Assembly (NCBI GenBank): GCA_903889915.1
Contig: CAISZK010000296.1
Location: forward strand, 1-45,937
Direction: 5' to 3'
DNA from: an uncultured Bacteroidota bacterium
GTDB lineage: Bacteria > Bacteroidota > Bacteroidia > Bacteroidales > CG2-30-32-10
Length of the DNA stretch: 45,937 bases
Shown here: positions 37,714 to 45,937 of the stretch, in pieces
How positions within the stretch are numbered: the stretch's first letter is position 1
Layout of the letters: each line of letters begins with the position of its first letter
Translations under genes and position numbers: made by a program
Notes under the pieces: model-generated
Databases searched by the model: none
What the model was told of the DNA's origin: nothing
The model's input: the letters and a program-made list of their open reading frames with translations, nothing else

Positions 37714-37769
37714 AGAAATAATGAATAGAGACAGTTGCTCATCTCAATCAGTTTCCATCAATTTCTTTT

Positions 37770-38195
37770 TTATTTCTCAATCCTGAATCCAGTGATAATT
37801 TCAACATTCCCTTTCAACATCGCCCAGACAGGACAAAGTGATTCTTCCGAAATATTGATTGCTTTTTGAAGATCGGCATCGGCAGTATTGTCAGAATTCA
37901 AAACAAAATCCAGGTTAATGGTATGGAACGAAGTTGGGTGTTGTTCCCGCCTTATTCCTCTTGCATTGACTGAAAAACCCCTGATGTCCTTATTCATTTT
38001 TCTCAGCAAGCCAACAATGGATGTTGCGCTGCAAGAAGCAAGACTCATCAGGAGTAGCTCAAGTCCTGTGTAGCCTTCACCATCCCCAAAAGGAGGGAAG
38101 TAATCCATTACGATCTCAGGGTTCGATCTTGCTTTTCCGGTAAATTTGATCTTTTGATTGGTGAGATTGAGAGAAACTTCTAACTGGCTGTTCAT
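37770..38195 (-). CDS. OsmC family protein
   Basis: 141 aa; GYTGLELLLMSLASCSATSIVGLLRKM, AINISEESLCPVWAML. Confidence 0.88.
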   Translation of the reverse strand: MNSQLEVSLNLTNQKIKFTGKARSNPEIVMDYFPPFGDGEGYTGLELLLMSLASCSATSIVGLLRKMNKDIRGFSVNARGIRREQHPTSFHTINLDFVLNSDNTADADLQKAINISEESLCPVWAMLKGNVEIITGFRIEK

Positions 38196-38305
38196 ATTGC
38201 TTGAGAATTATTCATGGTGTTACAAAGAGACCACAATGGCGTCTCTGAATTGTACAATAAAACAGAATTTGAGGTTTGTGAAATAAGAAGAACAATTCGC
38301 TCAAT

Positions 38306-38773
38306 TTACTTTACTGGCGGCTTTGCCGGTATTGTGTTTTCAATTTCACTATGCCTGATCTTTCCTCCGGTCAGTGAAGTCATCACAGCAAGGTAAGAAG
38401 TAAGCAATAAAAGAATAAAGACGATGACCGTGAATTTGTGCAGAACTGAAGTGGATGCACGCGAAAGGAATAATCCAACAACTGCCATTACTCCCACAAC
38501 AATGAGAGATATCAGGTAGAACATGGCCATCATTTCATGAAATTCAATTTGGGTGTCAGATATTCCCGGTATTTTTTTTACGATTTCTTCGGCACTGTCG
38601 CCTGTCATAAAAGTAACAAGGGCTGAAATGCCGGTGAAGAAAGTAAACCATAATGCTGTTCGTTTTAATTCTTTGTTTTTTTGAATAAGTGCAAAGATGA
38701 ATAAAAGAAGCGTGAAAAATCCGCCAATAGGCGCTACATGGCTTAATAATAGATGAAGATGTGCTCCGTTCAT
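38306..38773 (-). CDS. Four-TM hypothetical membrane protein with conserved-looking His residues
   Basis: 155 aa; HLHLLLSHVAPIGGFFTLLLFIFAL, HEMMAMFYLISLI; resembles DUF2231-like predicted membrane proteins. Confidence 0.65.
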   Translation of the reverse strand: MNGAHLHLLLSHVAPIGGFFTLLLFIFALIQKNKELKRTALWFTFFTGISALVTFMTGDSAEEIVKKIPGISDTQIEFHEMMAMFYLISLIVVGVMAVVGLFLSRASTSVLHKFTVIVFILLLLTSYLAVMTSLTGGKIRHSEIENTIPAKPPVK

Positions 38774-38964
38774 GATTGTAATTTTTTACAAATATAGTAA
38801 CATTTCAATAGTTGAGTAATTGATTGCGAAAAGTATTTTGGAAATTAACGGTATTATAAGAAAAAGGTATAGAAATATAAGGAGATTAGGCTGAGACCTG
38901 GGATCCTTATACCCTATACCTTTATGTCTTATTAACAGCGGATTTTTTTCTCCCTGTTATTAGA

Positions 38965-41196
38965 TCAGAATTTCACCTTCAGACTACCGAATATCTCTCT
39001 TCCCGGTGCAGGTTGATAGCTGTTGTAGTCAGCACCGTTGTTAGGCTCTGTGAAGCCGAAGTAATGTTGTCCGAAAATATTCTTCACATACACACTGATG
39101 TCACCTTTTAGCTTTCCTAATTTCCAGTTGTAGCATAAATTGGCGTTGTAAATGTTGAAGCCATATTTAAGCGGATTGTTGTTTTTATCATAAGCTGTAA
39201 CCGTTGAGCTTTGAGTGCTGCCCGGTTGATAATATGTTGCACCTATCTGATAATTGTAATAAAGTGAGTCATAAACCTGAAGTTTCCAGCTAGACTCATA
39301 TTCTGTAGAAAGCGTGAGTGTGAAATTTTTCAGGAATTTCACTTCAACTTCTGCTGTCAACATGTGTTGAGGACATTCAGGAATGAAATGAGTTTTTACA
39401 AGACTGTCCGAAGGATAGGTAAAATGAGAATAAGTGTAAGCAGCATCCACCACTACTGATTTAACAGGAGAATATGAAACAAAAGCTTCGAGGCCGTATT
39501 TGTTTTCACCGATATTGCCGAAGAATGCAGTGTTATTGCCTCTTCCCGGAATACTGTAACGATAGAATCCATTCTTGGTAGTTTCGGTGAAGCCGGTAAT
39601 ATCATAATAGAATTGTTTGCCAATATCGCCTCTGACACCAATTTCTCCACCATTTGATTGTGCAGGTTTGATCGAGGTGTTTAAACCACCAAAGAAACTT
39701 GGGTTATTGAATAATTCGTCGTTTGTCGGTACGAGGAATCCTGTGCCGTAATTGGCATGGATGTTCGCATATTTGCAAACGTCATAAGCCAAACCTATAC
39801 TGTAGGTAGCCTGCTTAAAAGTTCTTGTTCCTGATAATGACAATGAATCCGGCATTGGAATATCATTGATCACCTGGTTATAGACATAATCAAAACGTCC
39901 GTTAGCAGTAACATAAAGCTTTTTGCTGATGTCAATTTTGTCAATTGCATAAGCACCAAAACTTCTTTGTTTGATGATCTGATTGATCAGTATGGTGTTG
40001 AGATCAAAACTCTGTTGGCTGAAATGACCGTCATAGTTGTTTCCCTCAACCCTTGCTGAATCTCTTTCATATTCACCGGGAACTGCATATTCATGTTCAT
40101 TTGTCCTCTCAGTTTGGAAGTCTGCACCAAGACTAAAATGATTTTTTAGATTTTCTTTTCCGCAAGTAAGGTTGTATTGAGCAGTAACACCAGGGTTGAT
40201 AAAAGGTTTATAGTCGTCGCCACCATTGGAAGTTTCCCTGTAATTGTTCATCCTGTAATAACCTTTCAGAGTAATATCCTGTCCTTTTGCAAAATTATAA
40301 TTGACCACAGTGGCTCCGGTGAGACGCTGAGTTAGGTGAAATTCGTTGAAGGGAACAGCATCGTTGTTTGAAGCCTGCCATCCCATATTGTTTGATTGTA
40401 GCCCGATGATTGAATCTTTTATTCTTGCCAGGTTCATTCCTTCTGAATTCTGATTGAAATAATTGGTGTACATGAGCAATTGGGTTACTTTTATTTTATT
40501 TGAAGGAGTCCAATTGAGTTTTTCACTAAAGTTATCACCCATGAAAGCCTGGTGAGCACGATAACCGTGACCCTGATCATGTGAATATGAAATCCTGTAG
40601 TTCACATTGCCTATTGTTCCATCAACCTGATCCATGGTTTTCCAGAAACCATAAGAACCTGCGGAACCGTAGAATGTTTCATTAACAGGTTTGTCGCCGC
40701 CATTTTGGGTAGTTATATTTACCACACCGCCGGTTGCACAGCCCCCGTATAATGAAGTTGCCAGTCCTTTTTCTACTTCAACATTTTTAACGGTTGTCCA
40801 ATCCACATCATACAGATCGGGGCAGTACCCGCCGGGATCATTTACTGAAATGCCATCAATGAAAACAGCGATTCCTCTGAAACCTGTTTCTGACAATACA
40901 CCCTGTCCGCGAATGTACAGGTGTACCCTTGAACCGTCAGTTCCATTATCAACTTTTACTCCGGGAACAAGTCTTAATACTTCGTCGGCAGCAATGGTTT
41001 TGGTGGTTGATATCTGTGCCGGGTTTACGATCGAAATTGAAGAAGGCAATTGGTTCAGTGGTACATTGTTTCTTGAAGCTGAAATGATCACCTCGTTCAT
41101 GTTTATTACTTTTAATGAATCTTTTTTAACCTGCGCCTGCGTCATTTGTGCAAAGACAAGCAGCAAAGCGAACAGCATAATAATATTTTTTTTCAT
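38965..41196 (-). CDS. TonB-dependent outer membrane receptor
   Basis: EVIISASRNNVPLNQLPSSISIV plug domain, VEKGLATSLYGGCATGGVVNITTQNG, C-terminal barrel; start at MKKNIIMLFALLLVFAQMTQAQ. Confidence 0.93.
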   Translation of the reverse strand: MKKNIIMLFALLLVFAQMTQAQVKKDSLKVINMNEVIISASRNNVPLNQLPSSISIVNPAQISTTKTIAADEVLRLVPGVKVDNGTDGSRVHLYIRGQGVLSETGFRGIAVFIDGISVNDPGGYCPDLYDVDWTTVKNVEVEKGLATSLYGGCATGGVVNITTQNGGDKPVNETFYGSAGSYGFWKTMDQVDGTIGNVNYRISYSHDQGHGYRAHQAFMGDNFSEKLNWTPSNKIKVTQLLMYTNYFNQNSEGMNLARIKDSIIGLQSNNMGWQASNNDAVPFNEFHLTQRLTGATVVNYNFAKGQDITLKGYYRMNNYRETSNGGDDYKPFINPGVTAQYNLTCGKENLKNHFSLGADFQTERTNEHEYAVPGEYERDSARVEGNNYDGHFSQQSFDLNTILINQIIKQRSFGAYAIDKIDISKKLYVTANGRFDYVYNQVINDIPMPDSLSLSGTRTFKQATYSIGLAYDVCKYANIHANYGTGFLVPTNDELFNNPSFFGGLNTSIKPAQSNGGEIGVRGDIGKQFYYDITGFTETTKNGFYRYSIPGRGNNTAFFGNIGENKYGLEAFVSYSPVKSVVVDAAYTYSHFTYPSDSLVKTHFIPECPQHMLTAEVEVKFLKNFTLTLSTEYESSWKLQVYDSLYYNYQIGATYYQPGSTQSSTVTAYDKNNNPLKYGFNIYNANLCYNWKLGKLKGDISVYVKNIFGQHYFGFTEPNNGADYNSYQPAPGREIFGSLKVKF

Positions 41197-41403
41197 TTTT
41201 TTGATTTTTAAATTAAAGAAATAATTGATTGAAAGCTTACCATTAATTTCACCAAATGCTTTAATTCTGATAAGTCTGCAGCAAATCATAAACATTGTTT
41301 CTTTTTAATGATATTGCTTCAGGCATACCGGAAATCCAAACGCAATAAAAACTATATTGCAGTCTGGGCACGGAAAAAATGATAAGTGAAATAAAATTTG
41401 CTG

Positions 41404-41952
41404 TTAGGCTTTGGGAGGAGGCGTGAACAGGGGGATGTATTGTTTCACTAAAGATTGATGGTTCTCATTAAAGACTATTTTTGATTCCGTCAGTGTAAAC
41501 AAACCTGTAGCATTATGCGGAAGAGCTTCTTTTACCATACCTTTCACCAACTTCTCAGTCTGGTTTCTGCCAGGGACATTTTGGTCATTATTTCGCTGCA
41601 GATGTTCATTGAATTTGGCAATGAGCCGTTCTTCATTTTTGTCATTGATACAATAAAACACGGTGTTGCTGCCATCATTCATTGATTGTGCAATATCATA
41701 AAGCCGCCCGTTGAACACGAATTCTTTGTTGTCGTCCAGATACCTGAAACCCGATGCTCCTGTGTTGATAACTGCATTTGAAATAACGACTTTTTCAATT
41801 TCCGGAAGGCTGATGTTCTTATTGATATAGGCATTCATCTCTCGCTTTGCCGAGTATTGCTCAACTTTGAAAATAACAAAGAAACCGGCCATGTTATAGA
41901 GAAAAACCAGCAGGAATAATATGGAAAATGCCTTTTTCATTAATGGCATCAA
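41404..41952 (-). CDS. Hypothetical membrane-anchored/secreted protein next to TonB receptor
   Basis: 182 aa ORF, N-terminal TM, C-terminal FTPPPKA tail; no family recognised. Confidence 0.7.
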   Translation of the reverse strand: MMPLMKKAFSILFLLVFLYNMAGFFVIFKVEQYSAKREMNAYINKNISLPEIEKVVISNAVINTGASGFRYLDDNKEFVFNGRLYDIAQSMNDGSNTVFYCINDKNEERLIAKFNEHLQRNNDQNVPGRNQTEKLVKGMVKEALPHNATGLFTLTESKIVFNENHQSLVKQYIPLFTPPPKA

Positions 41953-42076
41953 ATGTAAACATTATTTTAATTGCCGGAAGCAAAAAATGAAAATTTTCTT
42001 CACAGTAGATTGATGAATATTGTGACATTTTCTTTGTCAATATTCCTTTTTTGAATAATCTCCATAAATTTGCAGC

Positions 42077-42595
42077 ATGAATATCATGGAACTTCTTAGC
42101 GACAGCTCAAAACTGACAGCCATCCACGCAGGTAATGTGGCTATGCAAAAGCCTGAGATTATTCCTTTGATCTTAAAGCTGGCGTTGGAAAACAAGCACC
42201 AGTATTCAATGAGGGCTGCAAATACGATTGAAAAGCTCGATTTTAAAAGACCTGAACTGGTAAAACCATTTTACCCGGAAATTATTGAAGCACTGCCTGC
42301 CATTGAAATACAGGGAGTGCAGCGTTGTTTCTTAAAACTTCTGGTACGACATACGAACATTAAAAATGAAGAAACCCTTTGTTCGCTGCTTAATTTTAGT
42401 TTCGATAAACTTTCTTCGCCCACTGCCGAGGTTGCTGTAAAGGTTTATGCAATGGAAATTCTTTATCACATTTCCAAAGTTGAACCTGATTTAAAAAATG
42501 AATTGGTTTCCGTCATAAAAGCACAGATGACGGATGGTTCATCAGGATTTAAATCCTGTGGTAGCCGGATAATCAAAGCTTGCCAGAGACTTTAG
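42077..42595 (+). CDS. Hypothetical protein, HEAT-like helical repeats
   Basis: 172 aa all-helical; PEIIPLILKLALENKHQYSMRAANTIEKL. Confidence 0.7.
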   Translation: MNIMELLSDSSKLTAIHAGNVAMQKPEIIPLILKLALENKHQYSMRAANTIEKLDFKRPELVKPFYPEIIEALPAIEIQGVQRCFLKLLVRHTNIKNEETLCSLLNFSFDKLSSPTAEVAVKVYAMEILYHISKVEPDLKNELVSVIKAQMTDGSSGFKSCGSRIIKACQRL

Positions 42596-42627
42596 TTTTT
42601 TTTAGTCAACTCCGATTAGTCTATTTT

Positions 42628-42728
42628 GCCACTAAAACTCCAAAACGCGAAAACCACAAAAGATGTGTTATTAATAATTTGTTTTTTAGTGTAATTTTGT
42701 GCTTTAGTGTTTTTGTGGTAAAAATGAC
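42628..42728. repeat. Imperfect inverted repeat of CCACAAAA/TTTTGTGG type
   Basis: ttttgccactaaaactccaaaacgcgaaaaccacaaaa versus ttttagtgtaattttgtgctttagtgtttttgtggtaaaa; approximately 40-nt imperfect arms. Confidence 0.6.
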
Positions 42729-42759
42729 TTTTCGGAGTGTGCTCAAATTTAAAAAGCAA

Positions 42760-42767
42760 TATCTTTG
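42760..42767 (+). promoter_or_regulatory. Bacteroidota -7 box TATCTTTG before the DUF2807 gene
   Basis: TAnnTTTG match, approximately 72 bp before ATG. Confidence 0.45.
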
Positions 42768-42838
42768 CCAAAGGTTTTAAACTAACTATTGTTTAACTGT
42801 GAAATATCCATTGTGTTTTAAATCCCACCAAACTATTA

Positions 42839-43573
42839 ATGATGAAATCTTTTAAACTAACTTCATTCCTGCAACCCCTTTTCCTTCTTGGCTTTTGCAC
42901 CCTTTTATTTTCAGGTTGTCTGAATTTTAATTGTAAAAGAGGCAATGGAAAAGTTGTTAAACAGAACAGAAAAGTCACGGGTTTCAACGCGATTGATATT
43001 TCCGGCAGCTATGAGGTGATATTGATACAGGGCAACACAACTTCATTGATCGTTGAGGCCGATGATAACCTACAATCGGTTATTAAAACAAAGGTGGAGA
43101 ATAAAAAACTCATCGTTGAAAATGAAGAATCTATTTGTGACTCAAAATCTCTGAAATTGTACATCACGACCCCTGATATCAAGAGTGTTTCGCTTTCAGG
43201 TGTTGTTGATCTGAAAAATGTGGACACCATCAGAACCAAAATGCTTGCTATTGATGTCAGCGGGGTTGCTGATATTCATTTTGCAATTTCGGTTGAAAAA
43301 CTTTCGCTCAGTTGCAGCGGATCAGGAACGATTGCACTGAAGGGCAGGGCAGGGGATATGGATGCTGAAATTTCCGGTTCGGGAGAGATCAATGCATTTG
43401 GGCTGCTGACCGACACATGCAGTCTTTCAAGTTCCGGTGCTGGCAAGGCAAACCTGAATGTTTCACAAAAGCTTGATGTGGATATCTCCGGTACGGCCAC
43501 AGTTAAATACAAAGGCAATCCAAAAGTAAAACAGGATATTTCCGGTGTTGGTTCTTTTGAAAAAGTGGAGTAG
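42839..43573 (+). CDS. Head-GIN domain (DUF2807) lipoprotein
   Basis: Lipobox LLFSGCLN; FNAIDISGSYEVILIQGN, LSGVVDLKN, ISGSGEINAFG, ISGTATVKYKGNPKVKQDISGVG. Confidence 0.9.
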   Translation: MMKSFKLTSFLQPLFLLGFCTLLFSGCLNFNCKRGNGKVVKQNRKVTGFNAIDISGSYEVILIQGNTTSLIVEADDNLQSVIKTKVENKKLIVENEESICDSKSLKLYITTPDIKSVSLSGVVDLKNVDTIRTKMLAIDVSGVADIHFAISVEKLSLSCSGSGTIALKGRAGDMDAEISGSGEINAFGLLTDTCSLSSSGAGKANLNVSQKLDVDISGTATVKYKGNPKVKQDISGVGSFEKVE

Positions 43574-43575
43574 GA

Positions 43576-43705
43576 AAAATTCCAAATTCCAAATTCCAAA
43601 ATCCAAAATCCAAAATCCAAATTCCAAAATCTAAATTCCAAAATCCAAAATCCAAATTCCAAATTCCAAAATCCAAAATCCAAAATCCAAAATCCAATAT
43701 CCAAC
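43576..43705. repeat. Heptamer tract (ccaaatt/ccaaaat, about 18 units)
   Basis: aattccaaattccaaattccaaaatccaaaatccaaaatcc... strict 7-bp period. Confidence 0.95.
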
Positions 43706-43752
43706 TTCTAATTTCACCGGAATTGCCTACCTTCGCGCAAAATTGAACAGCG

Positions 43753-44238
43753 ATGCAAATTAAAGAGGAAAAAATTCTTATTCTTGGAATGGGTAATGAT
43801 ATTCTGACCGACGACGGAATAGGAATAAAGATCACTAAAGTCCTTCAAAATAAATTTTCTTTTCCAAACATTGTCTTTGATACTTTATCAATAGGCGGGA
43901 TGGAAATTATTGAATATCTCAAACCGTTCAAAACCGTCATCATTATTGATGCCATCAAAACGTTGAACGGCATTCCGGGCACTGTTTACCTCTTTGCCCC
44001 TGATGATTTTAAGGAAACTACACACATCTCAAATATTCACGACATTTCTTTCCTGAATGCTTTGAAACTTGGTAAAAAACTGAACATTCCTTCACCTGAA
44101 CATGTGCATATTATAGGCATTGAAATTGTGGAAGACATGGTTTTCAGCGATGATTTTACTCCCGAAGTTCAGGCCAAATACCCCGAAATACTCATTGAAG
44201 TTGAAGAGTTGGTGAGGGAACTTCTGGAAAAAAAGTAA
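43753..44238 (+). CDS. Hydrogenase maturation protease (HyaD/HycI family)
   Basis: 161 aa; ILILGMGNDILTDDGIGIKITKVL, DTLSIGGMEIIEYLKPFKTVIIIDAIK, HIIGIEIVE. Confidence 0.88.
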   Translation: MQIKEEKILILGMGNDILTDDGIGIKITKVLQNKFSFPNIVFDTLSIGGMEIIEYLKPFKTVIIIDAIKTLNGIPGTVYLFAPDDFKETTHISNIHDISFLNALKLGKKLNIPSPEHVHIIGIEIVEDMVFSDDFTPEVQAKYPEILIEVEELVRELLEKK

Positions 44239-44277
44239 CAACACTCAATTGTCTTTGAGGTCTGTTTCCTGTCTTGA

Positions 44278-45165
44278 TTAATCAGCAATTTTCAAACGCC
44301 ATGTAGTTTGAAATTTTCCTGCTTTTCGCAAATTTACGAGTTGTTTTATTGAAACACATTTCATAAAATATTTAAACGAACTCAGCTTGGATCGTTTCAC
44401 TTTTGCTTCCTTATCAATCACAAAACCCATTTTTTTGAAAAAGTTTTCTGCTTCTTCGAAACTTTCAAAACGGTTTTTTTCAATTTCGTGTTGTTCGAAA
44501 AACTCTTTTGTTTTGTCATCCAATATCAGGTTTAGTTTATCCTGTTTGTTTTTGATATAAATATCGGCTGTGATCCAGTAACCACCACGCTTCTGTAGTA
44601 TCTTATGAATGATCCTGCATAGTTTTTCTTTTTCTTTTGTGCTCAGATACATCAGCAAACCCTCATTGACAATGCAAATCTCTCCTTCAGGAAAACTGTC
44701 TGCTACCTCATTAAATTGCTTTTCATTCAGTGCATTTAAAGGAAGCATGTCTAATTTTCCTGTCATATCATAGCCTTCATTGAAAAAAACTTTCATGAAT
44801 TCAGGTTTTGTAGCAATGACATTGGTTAGATCAGTATCAATGTAGTAAACATCTTTTTGCCTGACCATTTCCAGGCCTCTGAATGAAAACCCTGACGACA
44901 GTTCAAGAACGTTTTTCACAGGTATTTTCTCCATCAACTGATCTATGCTCCAGTACCTGTTTTCAAAATGCAGGGTTCGTGCCCAGAATGTCAGGTCTTT
45001 ATTGTTGAAATCAGGAACATATTTGTTTGGGGATTCAATCAGTTCGGCAGTGCGGCGGGCAAATGGAATGTTGGTGCACCCCTTCATCAGCAACAAGGAT
45101 TTGGCTGAAGGACTGATGGTGCTGAAATCACGGTTTTCGCTGTTAGTTTGATCTGATGTTTTCAT
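44278..45165 (-). CDS. Class I SAM-dependent methyltransferase (leucine carboxyl methyltransferase-like)
   Basis: SPSAKSLLLMKGCTNIPFARRTAELI, VLELSSGFSFRGLEMVRQKDVYYIDTDL, ICIVNEGLLMYLSTKEKEKL. Confidence 0.78.
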   Translation of the reverse strand: MKTSDQTNSENRDFSTISPSAKSLLLMKGCTNIPFARRTAELIESPNKYVPDFNNKDLTFWARTLHFENRYWSIDQLMEKIPVKNVLELSSGFSFRGLEMVRQKDVYYIDTDLTNVIATKPEFMKVFFNEGYDMTGKLDMLPLNALNEKQFNEVADSFPEGEICIVNEGLLMYLSTKEKEKLCRIIHKILQKRGGYWITADIYIKNKQDKLNLILDDKTKEFFEQHEIEKNRFESFEEAENFFKKMGFVIDKEAKVKRSKLSSFKYFMKCVSIKQLVNLRKAGKFQTTWRLKIAD

Positions 45166-45552
45166 TATTGTGTTTAATTTGAATGTTTTATATTGGTTAT
45201 GATCTCATTAAAATCTCTACCAAACAGAAGCTTTAAAAAGATGTTTAAAATGCAGCTACAAATATAAGAAAATAAGATTTACGGTTGTGGAAATTTTGAA
45301 TTGAGTAAATAATTTTATCATCTGAGAGGGCCACTTCTTCTTGTCACCCAGCCAGTAATTACAAACGGATAAACAGGTGACTTTTTAACCGGGCGAAGTC
45401 ACCCCGTTACTCCTTACACTTTTTGGAAAAGGAATAATTACAGAAGAAACGAACACTACCGGCGAATAAAAGTGAAGAGAAAAGTTTGAAAACAGAGGTT
45501 AGAAAAAAAGAGGATAGAAATCAGAAGAGATGTGGGATTGAAAATCCGTGTT

Positions 45553-45579
45553 AAAAATGTCCGCCATCGGGACATTTTT
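45553..45579. other. Hairpin, terminator-like
   Basis: aaaaatgtcc (45553-45562)-gccatcg-ggacattttt (45570-45579), perfect 10-bp arms. Confidence 0.55.
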
Positions 45580-45694
45580 AGTGTACTTTCTGTAATAAAA
45601 AACAACCTGCTAAAAGCCTCCCTTTTTCCAAATGAACCATAAAAACTGTAATATTTTATGTTATTGATCCCGAATTTTTACCATTGATTTTTTG

Positions 45695-45937
45695 CTCCAA
45701 ACCAGTGCTGGTTTGAATCAAACCAGCACTGGTTTGATTCAAACTATGAGTAGAATGATTCAAACCAACACTGGTTTGATTCAAACTGCGAGTGGAATGA
45801 TTCAAACCAACACTGGTTTGATTCAAACTGCGAGTGGAATGATTCAAACCAGCACTGGTTTGATTCAAACTGCGAGTGGAACGATTCAAACCAGCACTGG
45901 TTTGATTCAAACTGCGAGTGGAATGATTCAAACCAGC
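45695..45937. repeat. 42-bp tandem array (21-bp half-units) running off the window edge
   Basis: Unit ttcaaaccagcactggtttga|ttcaaactgcgagtggaatga repeated about 5 times; first half is a dyad tcaaaccag-ca-ctggtttga. Confidence 0.93.

Noticed and set aside
43276-43704. 142-aa minus ORF (WILDFGFWNLEFGF...)
   Set aside because: Translation of the ccaaaat/ccaaatt heptamer tract plus antisense of the DUF2807 gene.
45340-45410. gtcaccc/ggtgac motifs as a further repeat array
   Set aside because: Spacing (55 and 22 bp) is irregular and too few copies to support a periodic array.
45656-45931. 91-aa ORF (SLNQTSAGLNHSTR repeats) as a real protein
   Set aside because: It is a translation of a 42-bp tandem repeat that is open on both strands, is truncated by the window edge and has no supporting start signal.

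Overview
Bacteroidota-type chromosomal segment. Supporting signs are T9SS C-terminal domains, TAnnTTTG promoters, lipoproteins, mostly SD-less starts and a TonB receptor. About 40 credible genes are present, mostly housekeeping or metabolic: metF/metH, cysK-cysE, bioA, aroE, a phosphosulfolactate synthase (ComA-like), citrate lyase with a CitD-CitE fusion plus CitF, LTA-synthase-like sulfatase, DAG kinase-like protein, M13 peptidase, ABC exporter, OsmC, TonB receptor, hydrogenase-maturation protease, several TPR proteins and many small lipoproteins. One complete IS1380-like element has 19-bp perfect inverted ends. There is no CRISPR array, no recognisable tRNA/rRNA, no prophage and no canonical defence island. 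The most unusual signal is non-coding. Intergenic repeat arrays have periods of 7, 21 or 42 bp, all multiples of 7. They include an approximately 15-unit 21-bp array, two 42-bp arrays made of 21-bp half-units with internal dyads, and several heptamer tracts. Other structured intergenic elements include a 17-bp-arm palindrome before metH, a REP-like hairpin and a nested CCTTAT/ATAAGG region. Other points worth checking are the CitD-CitE fusion with unusually strong Shine-Dalgarno motifs, a cluster of three small DS/K-rich lipoproteins, and a ComA homologue in a bacterium. All family assignments come from reading the translated sequences, with no database search.
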